Source of the DNA: Symsagittifera roscoffensis
Taxonomy: Eukaryota; Xenacoelomorpha; Acoela; Convolutidae
Direction: 5' to 3'
Assembly (NCBI RefSeq): GCF_963678635.1
Contig: NC_087069.1
Span: forward strand, 41,007,883-41,067,882
Length of the DNA: 60,000 bases
The translations under genes and the position numbers were made by a program. This document shows positions 1 through 11,303 of the stretch, piece after piece. The notes below the pieces were generated by a model that was not told where the DNA came from, did no database searches, and saw nothing but the letters and a program-made list of their open reading frames with translations. Positions within the stretch are counted from its first letter, which is position 1. The number at the start of each line of letters is the position of its first letter.

Positions 1-244
1 AAGGACACGAAAGAAACATCCTGGGAAATTAGACTTTGCCAAAAGTGGGAATCGAAGTATCCCAAAAACATTTTCCACCCTAAACCAACAAGAATACTTG
101 TAAGTCCATCAATCTAATTTCATCACTTGACAAAGAGAATGAAATAGACATGATAACCAAGACTTTCAAACAAATATTCCTTCGGATCGGAAAAATAAAA
201 AACCAAACAAAAATAACGCATTTCCATTAACCGCTAAAACCATT

Positions 245-960
245 TCAACTAAAGGGCAGACGCGTTCCATTACACTTACTGGACTCAGTAAAAACAGAAT
301 CAAACAGACTGAAATCCGAAGAACATTTTAAAAAATTAGGAAATTGTGACGAGGACAGGTTTATTAGTCCGATAGTTATCACTTGTAAAAAGGACAAATC
401 GATAAAGTTAGCCCTAGATTCAAAATCAGTAATAAACAAATTTACAAGAACAAATACCAGATGCCCAATATTCACAAATTAGTCGATAATGTAGCATCAC
501 AAAATTCAAACGATTTCGCCGGAGAAGTGTGGTTTACCAACTTAGATTTAAAGAATGCATATAGCCAACTTTCTCTAGACAATTTTACTAACAGCCAATG
601 CAATTTTAGCCTGGTGGGCGGAAATATAACCGGCACATATCAATTCTTAACTCGTTTTTATGGACTCGGTGATACGCCGAATGAAGTGCAAAGAGCATGG
701 ACTCAACACTCGGAAATATTCCTTTTACCAATTGTTACCTCGATGACATTTTAGTCGCTTCCAAATGAAGTTTAATTAACCACGAGAAAATTGTTCATAA
801 ATTTTGATCTAATCTAGATAGTTACAACTTTGCAATTAAAAAGGCAAAATGCAAATTCTTCCAAAAAGAAATTGAATGGCTTGGTTTTAAAATATCGAAA
901 TCAGGAATCGCTCCCTTAATTGACAAAACTAAAGCGATCAAAGATATCCCAATTCCAAAA
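245..960 (+). pseudogene. Reverse transcriptase domain of decayed gypsy element
   Basis: The readable pieces contain the RT block with FTNLDLKNAYSQL, the F-x-R-F-Y-G-L region and, after a frame change near 715, the catalytic YLDD at about 737-748 followed by ILVAS. Upstream, around 330-450, another frame carries the conserved stretch that ends in KLALDSKSVINKF, so a further shift lies near 440. The connection stretch at 840-960 (AKCKFFQKEIEWLGFKIS-like) is in yet another frame. Role by family: RNA-dependent DNA synthesis for the element. The breaks mean no functional enzyme can be made from this copy. Confidence 0.8.
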
Positions 961-1139
961 ACTGAAAAGAATTTAGATCATTCCTCGGGTCAACAAAACA
1001 ATACATCAAATTCGTACCAAATTTAGCATCCCTCGCAAGTCCTCTAAGACCTCTTACAAACAAGAAGTCATTTTTCCTATGGAACGAAGACCATACAAAA
1101 GCGTTCGAGAAAATAGGACTAGAAATAGTTAATCTTACA

Positions 1140-1533
1140 GAAAACACACCCTTCGATGTTAAACGCTCTACGAGAGTAAAAACCGACGCTTCACTTAATG
1201 GGTTAGGTAATTCCCTCAAACAACTACACGGGAATGACTGGAAAACAGTATCGTTTGCTTCAAGACTTTTAAATCCACATGAATCTAAATACTCAACAAA
1301 CGAATTGGAATTACTAGGAGTTGTATGGGTGGAACATTATAAAAAAATATCTTTACGGATCTGAGTTCGAAATTGTTACCGACCATAAAGCCCTCCTTTC
1401 AGCTTTACCACCAAATCACGGAAACAAAATTTATCACAGTCGCCTAACAAGATGGGTAGATCGTCTTTTACCGTTTAATTTTGCATTAAAACACTTAGCC
1501 GGAAAAGACATGGTCTTTACCGACGTAATTTGA
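1140..1533 (+). pseudogene. RNase H domain of decayed gypsy element
   Basis: Around 1180-1330 a frame reads KTDASLNGLGNSLKQ and later FASRLLNPHESKYSTNELEL, the usual RNase H signature with the first catalytic Asp in TDAS and the Glu in NELE. The frame then shifts near 1325 into the piece at 1321-1533, which carries EIVTDHKALLSAL and a tether sequence. RNase H removes the RNA strand during element reverse transcription. The piece ends in a stop at 1531-1533 and the tether to integrase is broken. Confidence 0.8.
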
Positions 1534-1930
1534 AGATCCCCTTCGGGAAAAGCAATTTACCCATCCCATTATGACGAAGAATTCGTAGTCGCAACTACTA
1601 AAAATTTATATTAAGTGCTTAATCCGTTGGATAACGATAATTCATTATGCAATTCCATTGGTGCAAAATCGGAAAATTCCAATTACACAAGATTACGTAA
1701 TCACGTGATAATCACAGCTTTTAAATTCATTAATTCATCTACTCCAATTTGCAATCAAAATCACCATAAAACTGAACTCTGCAATTCTAAATGCATTCCT
1801 TCGGATTTTTCAAACATTGACACAACTAAAATTTTATTATCAAATTCAGCTTTTATTTATTTCTTAATTCTTAATTGTAGTTTAATTATTAATCCTTCCT
1901 AAGGATCTTAAAATTGCAAATAGTGTAAAT

Positions 1931-2810
1931 ATGTCGAATAATCAAATTGTAATTAACCCTTCTACTTCCGGCATACAGGTCACAATTGATTTCCAAATTT
2001 CTCCCGAACATAAAAAACTAGTGATCAAATATCGAGAAAATTTAAAATTGCCCCAAAGACTTTTGGACTTGAACTCGCTATTTAAAGCCAAGTTGGTCGC
2101 CCTATTAACAGAGGACGATGAAATGTTAAGTCCAATCAATAGAGCCCTCCAAAACAAAGTAGAAAGGATTAATGCAAGTTCACATTACTTGAACCAATTC
2201 TCTAAAGACCTTCACGAATCCGACGGATTACTGTATATGGATGGAAGACTGGTTATCCCATTTACCCTTCAAAATACTGTATTAAAGACCTTACACAAAT
2301 CCCACTCCGGCCAATTCGGTATGAAATACCTAGCGCAATATATATGGTGGCCTCACATAAACCGTCAGATTTACTTCCATGGGATTAACTGTTCACAATG
2401 CACTCAAACTTGTAAGAATATAAAAAGTATTATACCTACTACTCAAACTAGCGAACTTCCACCATTATCCCAACCTAATGAGGAACTTAATCTTGATTTT
2501 GCCGGCCCATTAGAACAGCTGGGGAAAGAATGAATACATTCTATTATGTATCGACCGGTTCTCAAAATTTCCATCGGCTAAAATTATATCTTCAACGTCA
2601 TCAAACACTGTAATCGAATTCCTTCAAGATTATTTTTACCTCCATGGGATTCCTAATTTTATGCGTGTTGACCACGCGTCCTGCTTTAATAGTCAGGATT
2701 TTAAATTGTTTTGTAATTCTTTTAATATCAAATTGATATTTTGTACAGTTGGGGACCATCGCTCTAACGGTCTTGTAGAAAACTTTTACATACTGTAGAA
2801 ATTAAAATCT
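1931..2810 (+). pseudogene. Integrase of decayed gypsy element
   Basis: A 200-codon frame (1931-2533) carries an HHCC zinc-binding module (LHKSHSGQFGMKYLAQYIWW, then CSQCTQTC) and the start of the catalytic core (NLDFAGP, first Asp). After a frame change near 2525 the core continues with IDRFSKFPSA, then RVDHASC (second Asp) and GDHRSNGLVEN (catalytic Glu) near 2645-2790. So D, D and E can all be seen, but in two frames. The 610 bases before it (1534-1930) look like an AT-rich linker with no domain I recognise. Confidence 0.82.
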
Positions 2811-3096
2811 TAGCAATGTACTTTACAACACCTACTTTACAACTCGCTATCTCAAAAATCATCTGGAACTTACGGTCTTCTTTTCAATCAAAAATAAAAT
2901 GCTCACCTTTTGAAATACATTTTAATAGTAATCGAATACGATCTGGAAACAATCGGCATCTAGTAAATTATCCGGTGGATTTCTAGACAAAGGGACGTCA
3001 ATCTTAAGCAAAGAAAAAGCTCTCGACTGGAATGCCGATGACCGGGGTGAAGACGGCTACAAAGACTGTTTAGTTCCAAAGAAGAACCAGTCACCA

Positions 3097-3783
3097 GTGG
3101 AGAAAGTATATGATTCAGATTACCTCTCAGCTTCAAAACCTTCTTCTTCCCGATTGCCGCTTCAAAGTCCTTTTAAAGGTAAAATACTAAGAAAAACCAT
3201 AGGACGTATAAACGGAAATTCCTTCTACAAACAACTTGGTCAAAAAATTATAAGTGCATCAAAATCTACGGTTGAACTATCCGACGGAAAAGTCATTAGA
3301 AAATCGGACATTGTTATACCGAAGTCTAAATCATCTACAATCCGTTCTTTTAGAGGAAAGATTTTTTTCCCTTCATTTACTAGCCTTGATTTTCAAGTAG
3401 GTTCAAAACAGACTTCTAAGCCAAAGCCCCAGCAGACGAGGAAAACAGACACTAAAATAAGACGTCAGATAGAACTGGCTACTTCTGACAACACGAGGAC
3501 TAGAGTGACCAACCAACCAGCAAAATTCTAAAAGTTCAGACAAACCCGAAAAAAAGCCTGGACTTCTAACACCGGATATTTAATAGGTGATGAATCCATG
3601 TTCATTCCGTCGGATACATCCGACATTAGCGATTGGGAGTGGATCGCGGATGGGTTTCCCTGCAGAGACATGATTAGAGAACGCCTCATTTCGGATAACC
3701 ACATTTTTCATGAACCGTCTACTTCATCCTTAGATCCTCAAACACCTCAAGTTAACATAAAATCTGAGATTTTAGATGAATAG
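3097..3783 (+). pseudogene. C-terminal pol tail of decayed gypsy element
   Basis: Two open stretches (3097-3531 and 3598-3783) follow the integrase core. The first is basic, has a short beta-rich stretch (STVELSDGKVIRKSDIVIP) of the kind found at gypsy integrase C-termini, and ends in a TNQPAKF tail. The second is acidic and Ser/Trp-containing (DTSDISDWEWIADGF). No chromodomain is recognised. The position directly downstream of integrase supports assignment to the same element. The second piece could instead belong to a separate downstream frame. Confidence 0.45.
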
Positions 3784-3880
3784 CTCCAAACGGTGGATCC
3801 TTTGGAATGCCCAATCAGCATAGTACCAGCAGGACACAACATAACTATGCCTCAATCAGCTAACAAACTCTCCCATGCAG

Positions 3881-4080
3881 NNNNNNNNNNNNNNNNNNNN
3901 NNNNNNNNNNNNNNNNNNNNNNNNNNNNNNNNNNNNNNNNNNNNNNNNNNNNNNNNNNNNNNNNNNNNNNNNNNNNNNNNNNNNNNNNNNNNNNNNNNNN
4001 NNNNNNNNNNNNNNNNNNNNNNNNNNNNNNNNNNNNNNNNNNNNNNNNNNNNNNNNNNNNNNNNNNNNNNNNNNNNNNNN
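3881..4080. other. Assembly gap (200 N)
   Basis: Exactly 200 N. The round length suggests a placeholder of unknown true size. It interrupts the region where the 3' LTR of the decayed element would be expected. Confidence 0.99.
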
Positions 4081-4349
4081 GTAAAAGTTATCAAATTTTG
4101 TTAAAATACCGTTTTCTTGTGGAGATTATATTTTTTCTGACATTCAAACAAAGTGCATAGGGGTTGAAAGTTCTGTCCAGTTATAGTTTCTTCTTTTTGG
4201 AATTCGAGTCACGACCAGTTTGATAGCACATTTAACCCCATTCGAGCTTTCTTTGATGTAGTCAAAATCGGCTAAACAAGAACACCTTACGTCATAGTTT
4301 CTTCCCACCTCCTTTAGGGGGGCGGTTGGAAAAAATAATAACACGACAC

Positions 4350-4627
4350 GTTTAAGTGTCAATGAACATAGTAAAGATTCTTATGTCAGGAAGAAGTCCC
4401 AAAAGTTGTTCACTCTCAAACTTGACTTTACGCGGTTTGGATTTGGGATTTTCTTATAAGTTTAAATCATTTTTTTTAACTAAAAGGCAGACAATTTACG
4501 CTCTCCAATTTAAAAAGCGGAAATGGCACAAAAAATTGGATGAATTTCAGGTACAAAAAATAATTCACTAGAAAATCAATTTTCGTACCAGAAATTCATT
4601 CTCACTTTTTTGTTTGTTGGCTATGTT
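4350..4627 (+). repeat. Dispersed repeat family A, variant copy
   Basis: It starts with a gaacatagtaaagattctta-like head, contains the 'gctctccaa ... aaagcggaaatggcac' variant of the middle block, and ends in the family's tail word ttggctatgttt at about 4616-4627. Directly followed by another copy. Confidence 0.5.
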
Positions 4628-4629
4628 TT

Positions 4630-5037
4630 TAAGAATATTGAACGAAGTGAGTACTCTTTTATAGTACTCTTGCTGAAATTTGTTTTTTTTTTTCAGGAAA
4701 AATTCTGGAATTTGTTGACGTTCAATTTTGATGTTTCGCGATTTGACTTGTGAATTTCCACTACGAACAGCAAAAGTGTAAAGGTCACGAAAAACGTGAT
4801 CAACTTCTTTTTTCGAAAAATGAAATTAAGTATCAAAGTTCCCAGCGAAACCGCAATTTCATCTATTGATCCAGTTTTCTCAAATTTGGTTAGTTCTATC
4901 AAAAAAGCACCTATCGTAAATTGTTCATGAAACTCTTGAGCTTTAAGGGTGTATATTTGTTCTTTAAAAATCAAAAGTTGAAGTTTTTTGTTTCCTTGCG
5001 TTCATTACTCTTTTCCAATTGTCATTTGGCTATGTTC
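4630..5037 (+). repeat. Dispersed repeat family A, copy
   Basis: Carries the family landmarks in order: head gaacgaagtgagtactctt, a T-run followed by caggaaaa, a caactctcactacgaacagcaaaag-like middle, a TCACG-aaaaa-CGTGA hairpin (about 4785-4800), 'ttgatccagttttctcaaa', and the tail gtcatttggctatgtt. No coding capacity. The ends and mode of spread are unknown. Confidence 0.6.
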
Positions 5038-5187
5038 TAATTAGATTTATAAATGCCAGTTAGGATCGCAAGTTTGTTGTTTGACCAGTAGTAGAGGCGG
5101 GGCTTATTTTTTCTCATTCGAGAGACTATTAGATAGGTCTTAAGAGACTCTTATATATGTCTTAGTGGTTTTTTTTTGTTTGATTAA

Positions 5188-5616
5188 GAGTCGATGAGCG
5201 TAGTCCAGACTGTTATAACTGATTTTTTTTCCGTCTTTTTTTCAGAAAATTTTTAAAAACTTTGGACTCAAATTTATTGGCGGTTTGGTATTTGATTTTT
5301 TTAAAGTTCAGCCCATTTCCTTCGTTAAAAGGAGGGCAAATTCCACTATCGAACCGCAAAAGTGTAAAGCTCAGGAAAAACGTGAGGGTAGGTTCAATTG
5401 AGTCTCTAGATTTTAGTCTACAGTTGATATAAAATCTGACTGAACTAAATCTTAAATCGTTAGCTGATACATTGTTAATTTTGCAAAAAAAAAGGCTCAA
5501 TCGTAATTTTTTCTAGAAATTCAAAGAGTTTTAAGGCTATCTTTTTTTTCTTGAATTCAGAAAATTCAAATTTTACAGATTTTTGACTCTTCTTCAACTG
5601 TCTGTTGGCTATGTTT
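5188..5616 (+). repeat. Dispersed repeat family A, copy
   Basis: Head gagtcgatgagcgtagtcc, T-rich stretch with tttttcagaaaat, 'aaaggagggcaaattccacta', 'agctcaggaaaaacgtgag' (the hairpin word, mutated) and tail ctgtctgttggctatgtt. Same orientation as the neighbouring copies. Confidence 0.6.
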
Positions 5617-5689
5617 GTTCTCAGAAAAAAGTTCATTTTAATTCATACATATTAATGAATATATGAATGCACTTATGCGTATACGCCTT

Positions 5690-5990
5690 TTTTGAGTTCA
5701 ATTTAAGTTCATTTGCTAAAAAGTAGGCAACCTGCGCTCTCCAAATACGAAAGCGGAAATGGCATGAAAAAGTGAAAGGCTTCCTTTTGAAGGTAGAGAT
5801 TAATTTTAAGATTTTTCCAGCTTAATGAAAAATTGATCCGGCTTTCTCAAATTGGGTTAAATATTTTCAAAAACTTCAATCATAAAAAGTTGTTGAAATT
5901 CAAAGTTTAAGTTTTAAAAAACCAGTCACTATTTTTTTCTGTTTACGTGTGTTCGTTGACTCTTTTCCAGCTATCTGTTGGTTAAGTTTT
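5690..5990 (+). repeat. Dispersed repeat family A, variant copy
   Basis: The variant middle (aggcaacctgcgctctcc, then gaaagcggaaatggc) matches the copies at 4350-4627 and 59730-59940. The tail ctatctgttggttaagtt is a diverged form of the family end. Confidence 0.5.
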
Positions 5991-6155
5991 TTACACTTGC
6001 GATCAGCTTAGTGTGTTATTACGAACCTTCTTTTTTCTAACCTAACTCGCAAATAAAAGTGTTCACTTATTTAGAAATTTCACTGTAGCGTTGGAAATTG
6101 CATAGGATCTGCTCTCTGCTGTATTTAAGACTGAGTGGTTAATGGTACCTATTAA

Positions 6156-6228
6156 GCTTCTGTGGCATAGTGGTTAGTGTATGAGACTCTTAATCTCTAG
6201 GACGCATGTTCGAATCTCAAGAGGTAGA
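6156..6228 (+). tRNA. tRNA-like sequence (Lys-CTT-like), probably a SINE head or tRNA pseudogene
   Basis: It has a good A box (TGGCATAGTGGTTAGTG), a 4-bp D stem, an anticodon stem-loop whose 7-base loop CTCTTAA would present CTT, and a B box word GTTCGAATCTC. The acceptor stem pairs at only about five of seven positions and the T stem is poor. A working tRNA-Lys is therefore unlikely. The ~370 bases that follow have no ORF and could be the body of a tRNA-derived SINE. Confidence 0.5.
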
Positions 6229-7753
6229 CGAATTTTTGCTAATTCGAGGATTACTTGCTTTCAAGTTTTGTGAAAGCTTGTAAACCCTGGAAGACCAACA
6301 ACGAATTCTCAAAGTGAGTTACGGTTCTTGCATTCCACTAGGTTTTGGGTTTGCTGAAGGGGCAGTGCCAGGCTCCAATTAAACAATTCAGAAACTAGTA
6401 GCAAAAACTCAGCGAAAAACGAAATGAATCATACTGCGAGACAGTAAATTTTATAGAAACTATGTGTTGCTGAAGCAACTTTCCCGCACTTTGATAAATC
6501 ATCGAATAAGTCATAAATTGATTCTAAAGCACCTTTGAAGTGCAGTTCTATGCATCCGGTTCTATAAAATACTGAAAAATAAAAATAGCGTCCATGATTA
6601 TATTAGTGCAATAATCTAAGAGGGTAGGTTTAATTGAGTCTCCAGATTTTTAGTCTCTAGTTGATATAAAAGCTGACTGAACTAAATCTTAAATCGTGAG
6701 CTGATGCATTGATATCGCGTTGGTATGGTTCGATCCAACCTGTGCATAGACTGTCCTTTGACAGAAGGGTCCTTTGTAATTGACCTTTCCTTTTCAGCCT
6801 GTCGATCGGCGCCCGTCTATACGCTAATGTTGTTCTAAATTGATTATTTTATTCTACAAATGTGGACCTTTAGTCTAAGTCAAATTAGTTTAAAAAAGTT
6901 TTTTTTTTAGTTAGTTAGAAGCTCTGATCAAAGGTTTTCATAACAAAGTTTATGCAAATTTTGAACTTTTTCTCTGTTCTAGGCAAAATTCTTGGTTTCC
7001 ATGCCGAAGCTTTTCAATCTGTTCAATGATGACGTCTCCATAAACAAGTTGAAGACATTGACATAGCTATCGTTTTTTTTTCAATCCGTCAAAGCAGTAG
7101 TCGCTAAAGCCTTCCGCTGTTTGACCTTTTTTGTTTTTACACTTTTTTTTCATTCAAAAGTTGATGTTTTTGTAATTTTTTTCTGTATAACTTTGAGGCG
7201 ATATGTTTTTTCTTTGCAACTCCAAAATGTGAAATCTTTGTCTGTCATGTTTTTGGAGGTTGAGTTCACTGACGTTATTCCTACTATCTGTTGGCTATGT
7301 TTTACGTTTTCCGATCTGTATTCTCGGTTATTTTTTAACAACCAAATTTTCTAATTATATGGGTCGTTTTTAGTTGCTGCCAGAGGAGTTTCTCGTATAC
7401 TCTACTGAATATATCGTTTTCTTGTAATTATTCGTTTCAAACTTGCACAAGAAGGTAATTAAGTACAAACGAATTTGAGCACATCTAATTGATTGCAAAC
7501 ACATCGGTTGATTGTATGAAAAAAACTTTTGCTCTTTTGACGCTTGCTAGTAGCGAAAATAGTTTTTTTAAGTTAAAAACTTGTTTAGCACTATCACTAG
7601 AATCATATGCGCTGCTGACATGCAACATTTTTTAACATTTTAACTTCAACTACTGGCTACTAATGCCAGTAGCTACTGGTATATGGTATACCTACAGTTC
7701 TAACCATTGTATGCATAATTAAAGAAATTCATCATTTTTTTTTGCTGATGGTT
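6229..7753. other. Intergenic, no gene seen
   Basis: AT-rich with T-runs. At 6630-6720 a stretch repeats part of the family A text seen at 5390-5460 (gggtaggtt-aattgagtctc..., then ctgactgaactaaatctt). A family A tail (ctatctgttggctatgttt) ends near 7304. Short open frames at 7121-7354 and 7742-7924 show no domain or coding signature. Confidence 0.6.
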
Positions 7754-10445
7754 TTACGGCTTTATGGTTGTCGACTTAAGCTTTGTCGGCGTAGTGCTCG
7801 AATTGTTCATATTTTTTGCGTTTACTACATAAATCTCGCTCATCATTGTGATGATCATCAATTTGTTTTGCAACAGTTTCGGGTATTCACTGGTGGCAGT
7901 TTCATTGTCTCTTTCTATCAGTAAAGGAAGCTTTTTGAATAAATCAAATAACCAGGCAGCAAATAAATGCTTGAGTTTACGTTTTTTTTTGATATATTGG
8001 GATAAGTTAGTTAACGGCAAAACATCTAGTCCGAAGAAATTGTTAAAAACTTTAAGAGCTCTATTCGCATTCAGTTCTACAGTAAAAAGTAGGTTGCATA
8101 CACAATTTACGATTTCGAGTGACGATACAATGCGGGTTAAAATAACGAGGTGTGATAGTTTCTGCGGTGTATTGTAACAGTTTACGAGCTTATAGTTCAA
8201 ATAGTTCGATTGCTGGAACAAACTGTCAGTGGGAAACTTAAATGGTTACTGTAAATTTTGCGTAGCGCGCTTTTTGGAGTAAAAAATCAGGTTCTAGAAA
8301 CGCAACCATAAACAATTATTCCATACTCGGTAATCTGTTTAATGTAGCAATTATAGTAATTAAGTCTCTGAGATTGATTTAAATAATGTTTGGAAAATCT
8401 TAGAAATCCTACCCATTTCGAAATTCTGTTGCACACAGTTGACACGTGGTATTGAAGTTTCAATCGATTATCTATATGTAAACCTGAATTTTTTAACCAA
8501 TCCACTTCCATTAATGTGTATGCATCAATTTCATTTTTGTTTTCTGAGCGATTTGCATTGAATTTCACAAAATAAGTTTTCGTAGTATTTAGACTCAGAC
8601 GATTGACTTTTAACAAAGTGGAAGTTTTGAAAGCACTTTGTTAATTTAAATTTTTGGGCCTTGTTTTGAATAAACATTTACAGAGCTATCATCTCAAACC
8701 CACAGATGCATTTAGTGTCGGAAAACAACTTGCCATATCATTTTATAATAAAAAAGGAAAGGACTCAAAAATTAACCCTGCGAAACCCCTATCAATTGTG
8801 AAGTCTGCGATTTTTTTTCCAATAGCAACGAATTGTTTACGTTTGCTGAGATAAGAATTAATTAGGTCGACAACAACTCCCGTGATGCCCATACAGTCAG
8901 GATTATATACCAGTATTTTGTGATTGACTCTATCTTTACTTAAATCTGACAAAGCTTTACTTAAATCTGAAAAAAACGCTGCAAACTTTATATCCTTTGT
9001 CAATTTTCTTCTTGATGGACTCTGTCAATTTTAAGAACTGCTTGGACCGATGAATTGTTTTGTCTTAACCCAAATTCGGAATAGCATAAGATTTTGTTTT
9101 TATCAATTAAAGATTTTATTCTGAGGGATATTAATTTCTCTAGTTTTTTTACTGAGGGCAGTCAGAAGAGATATTGGACGGAAATTACATTTCCTTGATT
9201 TTTCACCGGACTTATGAATCGGAACAGTATTCGCAATTTCGAAAAAAGCGGGGAAACACCCTTGGCTATAGCATTATTTAAAAAAAAAAAGATTCCGATA
9301 GAGCGGTAGATAAAAGTTCCAAAAATGTATGTTGTTGATGCCGTCAATACCTTCAGCGGTCGCGTTATTTAATGATTTAATTATTTGAAAAATTTCTGAA
9401 GTTTCTACAGGGAAAAGAAACATGAAATTTGTTAATTCTGGCAAATTGGTTGAAAACGAAACATTACTGTTTTTTTTTGTTCATATCCTGTCATATGCTT
9501 TAAAAGTATTCGTTTGTTTGTCTGCATCTAACTGACAGTCATTGTTTTTTATGTTAGGTCACGCAGTCTCTTAACATTTTTGAAGAACTCCTTATTTTTG
9601 TCTGTAAGTAATCTATCAATTTTAACACGCTGATACGCTTTTTGAGTATCCGCTATCAGTTTATTTGTCTGATTTCGAACGCTTTCGTAGCGTCCATTGT
9701 CAGCCCTAAGTTTAACACGCATGAAAATTTTTTGCGTTTTTTGCCTTTTGCGAACAAGGTTTTTTATCGCGGTGTCAAACCAGGGATTTTGGGAAAACTT
9801 TGATTTTGAATTATATTTTCTCGTAGGCTAAAACCTATTTATGTTGGATTGCAATTCCGTTGTTGTTGAATAGACTGAATAATCTATATCGTTACTATTC
9901 CAATCATTTTTATCCAAACGATCCTTCAATTTGTAAAGAAATTTGCAGACTGTATCAGCATCCGAAATTTTCCCAACATCCCTACGCCCGACAAAAAGGA
10001 GGTCTACTGTTGTCAGGCACTAGAACTAAGCTGGTGACATGTGAAAGTTTTTAATGATCAATCATATCACAAGGTACTATATGTGTTTTCATTGGTCTCA
10101 TCTCGATTAGTCATAACATGGTCAATGCAACTCTCTCGAGTGTCTCCTATTCTCGTCAGAACAATTTTATAGTTGAAGAAAACCCATAAGATTGGTTCAA
10201 ATGCATGAACTGCGCGTTAATTTGTTTTCGATTTTTGTGTCGATTTTAATATCTCACACAAGATAATTGTTTTTCCCCTTGAAGGATAATTTTTCAAGAA
10301 CGTCCTCATAATCATTAAAATCAGTTGTTTTGATACTCGGATAATTATAAACGGCAGCAACCGAGACATTTATGTCTTTTTTATGTTTAATGTTCAGCAA
10401 GATAAGGTCAAAACCCGCATTAAAGTCTAAGTTGACCAAAATCAC
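7754..10445 (-). pseudogene. LINE ORF2 (inner copy): endonuclease fragment and RT with damaged YADD
   Basis: Same order as the outer copy: endonuclease piece (10445-10254), RT with FSDLSKALSDLSKDRVNHK (9003-8743), thumb region (8616-8287), C-terminal frame (8221-7754). Compared with the outer copy it lacks five bases at about 8696, which removes the Tyr-Ala of YADD. It also carries a local 15-21 bp duplication near 8930-8960 that adds residues inside the first RT Asp motif. The C-terminal frame continues 230 bp past the duplicated unit to 7754, so this end is the original 3' part of the element. Confidence 0.75.
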
Positions 10446-10779
10446 ATCTAAGTAATTTTAGACAAAAATTGCTACACCGCATGCTTTGTTTTTGAAAGGT
10501 GATGCAAAGAATGATTGATAGCTATCAATTTTAAAATATTATGTTTCATTTGTTTGAAAAGTTTCACTCAAATCAATAGCTGACGGGTTAGGGTTATTTG
10601 ATGGCAAGTAGTATGAAAGAGCGTCAACAGTTTTCGAAAAAGATCTGATGTTACGAGAGAGAATTTCAAAATTATTTCTAACATTAATTGATTTTTTTTC
10701 CATCTTCATAGGAAGAAAGTAAACTGTCTGCCAAAGGCTGTGATTTTACTAAGACAAATCTTCTCATTGACCATGTTAA

Positions 10780-11303
10780 TTATTCTTTACAGTTAACAGA
10801 TTTTCCTTCAGGCGTGTAGCCCGTAGACGACTTAACATGACCGTTTTCTATCAGTGTTATAGCGCTGAGTAAGTTCACCATTAGTACTGGATACACGTGC
10901 TCCATTAATTGCCGAATTGACACCGGGCACGCTGGATTGCCGATTTTGCATTTAAACAACAACCCTTTTAGCTGCTCAATATGTTTTGATGAATAAGCAG
11001 GCCGAAATGTAACCCACCATTTTCATTTAGTACAATAAGCTGCACTTCGCAATCGTTAGTCACAGCTGTGATACCCTGATCTCTAGCTAAATTGAGTATA
11101 TTACGGTTGCGGGAAGGGAGACGTTCAGTGAAGTACACTGGTTTTTCGTTGTTAATTTTAAGGTTGAATAATTGTCTCTCGGACCTCCACAAGAAATTTT
11201 TCTGATGAAAAAAAATCAAATTCAACGATTATTGTAGAATTGTTCGCTTTACTCAGATAATGACAGGCTTTAATACCGGTAGGGGTAACATCCGAGTTAA
11301 CGT
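10780..11303 (-). pseudogene. LINE ORF1 fragment (inner, duplicated copy)
   Basis: It begins at the duplication joint (about 11300) inside GIKACHYLSK and continues through RNRNILNLARDQGITAVTND to STGYTPEGKSVNCKE at 10780. The coiled-coil part is missing because the duplicated unit starts downstream of it. Nearly identical to 14097-14610. Confidence 0.75.

Larger units (their letters stand above)
1..3880 (+). mobile_element. Decayed Ty3/gypsy LTR retrotransposon (pol part), truncated by window start and gap
   Basis: Fragments in shifting frames give a gypsy-type pol order: reverse transcriptase (about 240-960), RNase H (about 1140-1530), integrase zinc finger and core (about 1930-2800) and a C-terminal basic tail (3097-3531). 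No LTR is visible: the 5' part lies before the window and the 3' part may lie in the N gap at 3881. Several frameshifts and stops (near 440, 715, 1540 and 2530) make it a dead copy. It is a different family from the large element at 19269-38123, since the motif wording in RT and integrase differs. Ty3/gypsy is assigned from the order RT, RNase H, integrase. Confidence 0.85.

Noticed and set aside
3793-4104. Frames running through the N gap
   Set aside because: They exist only because N codons carry no stops.
6720-6830. GGTTCGATCC word as a tRNA or snRNA
   Set aside because: A B-box-like word alone; no A box at proper spacing and no cloverleaf.
9860-10054. 64-aa + strand frame (also at 13177-13371) conserved in both tandem copies
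   Set aside because: Conserved only because the 3.3-kb unit is duplicated; it lies antisense to LINE ORF2 and has no domain.
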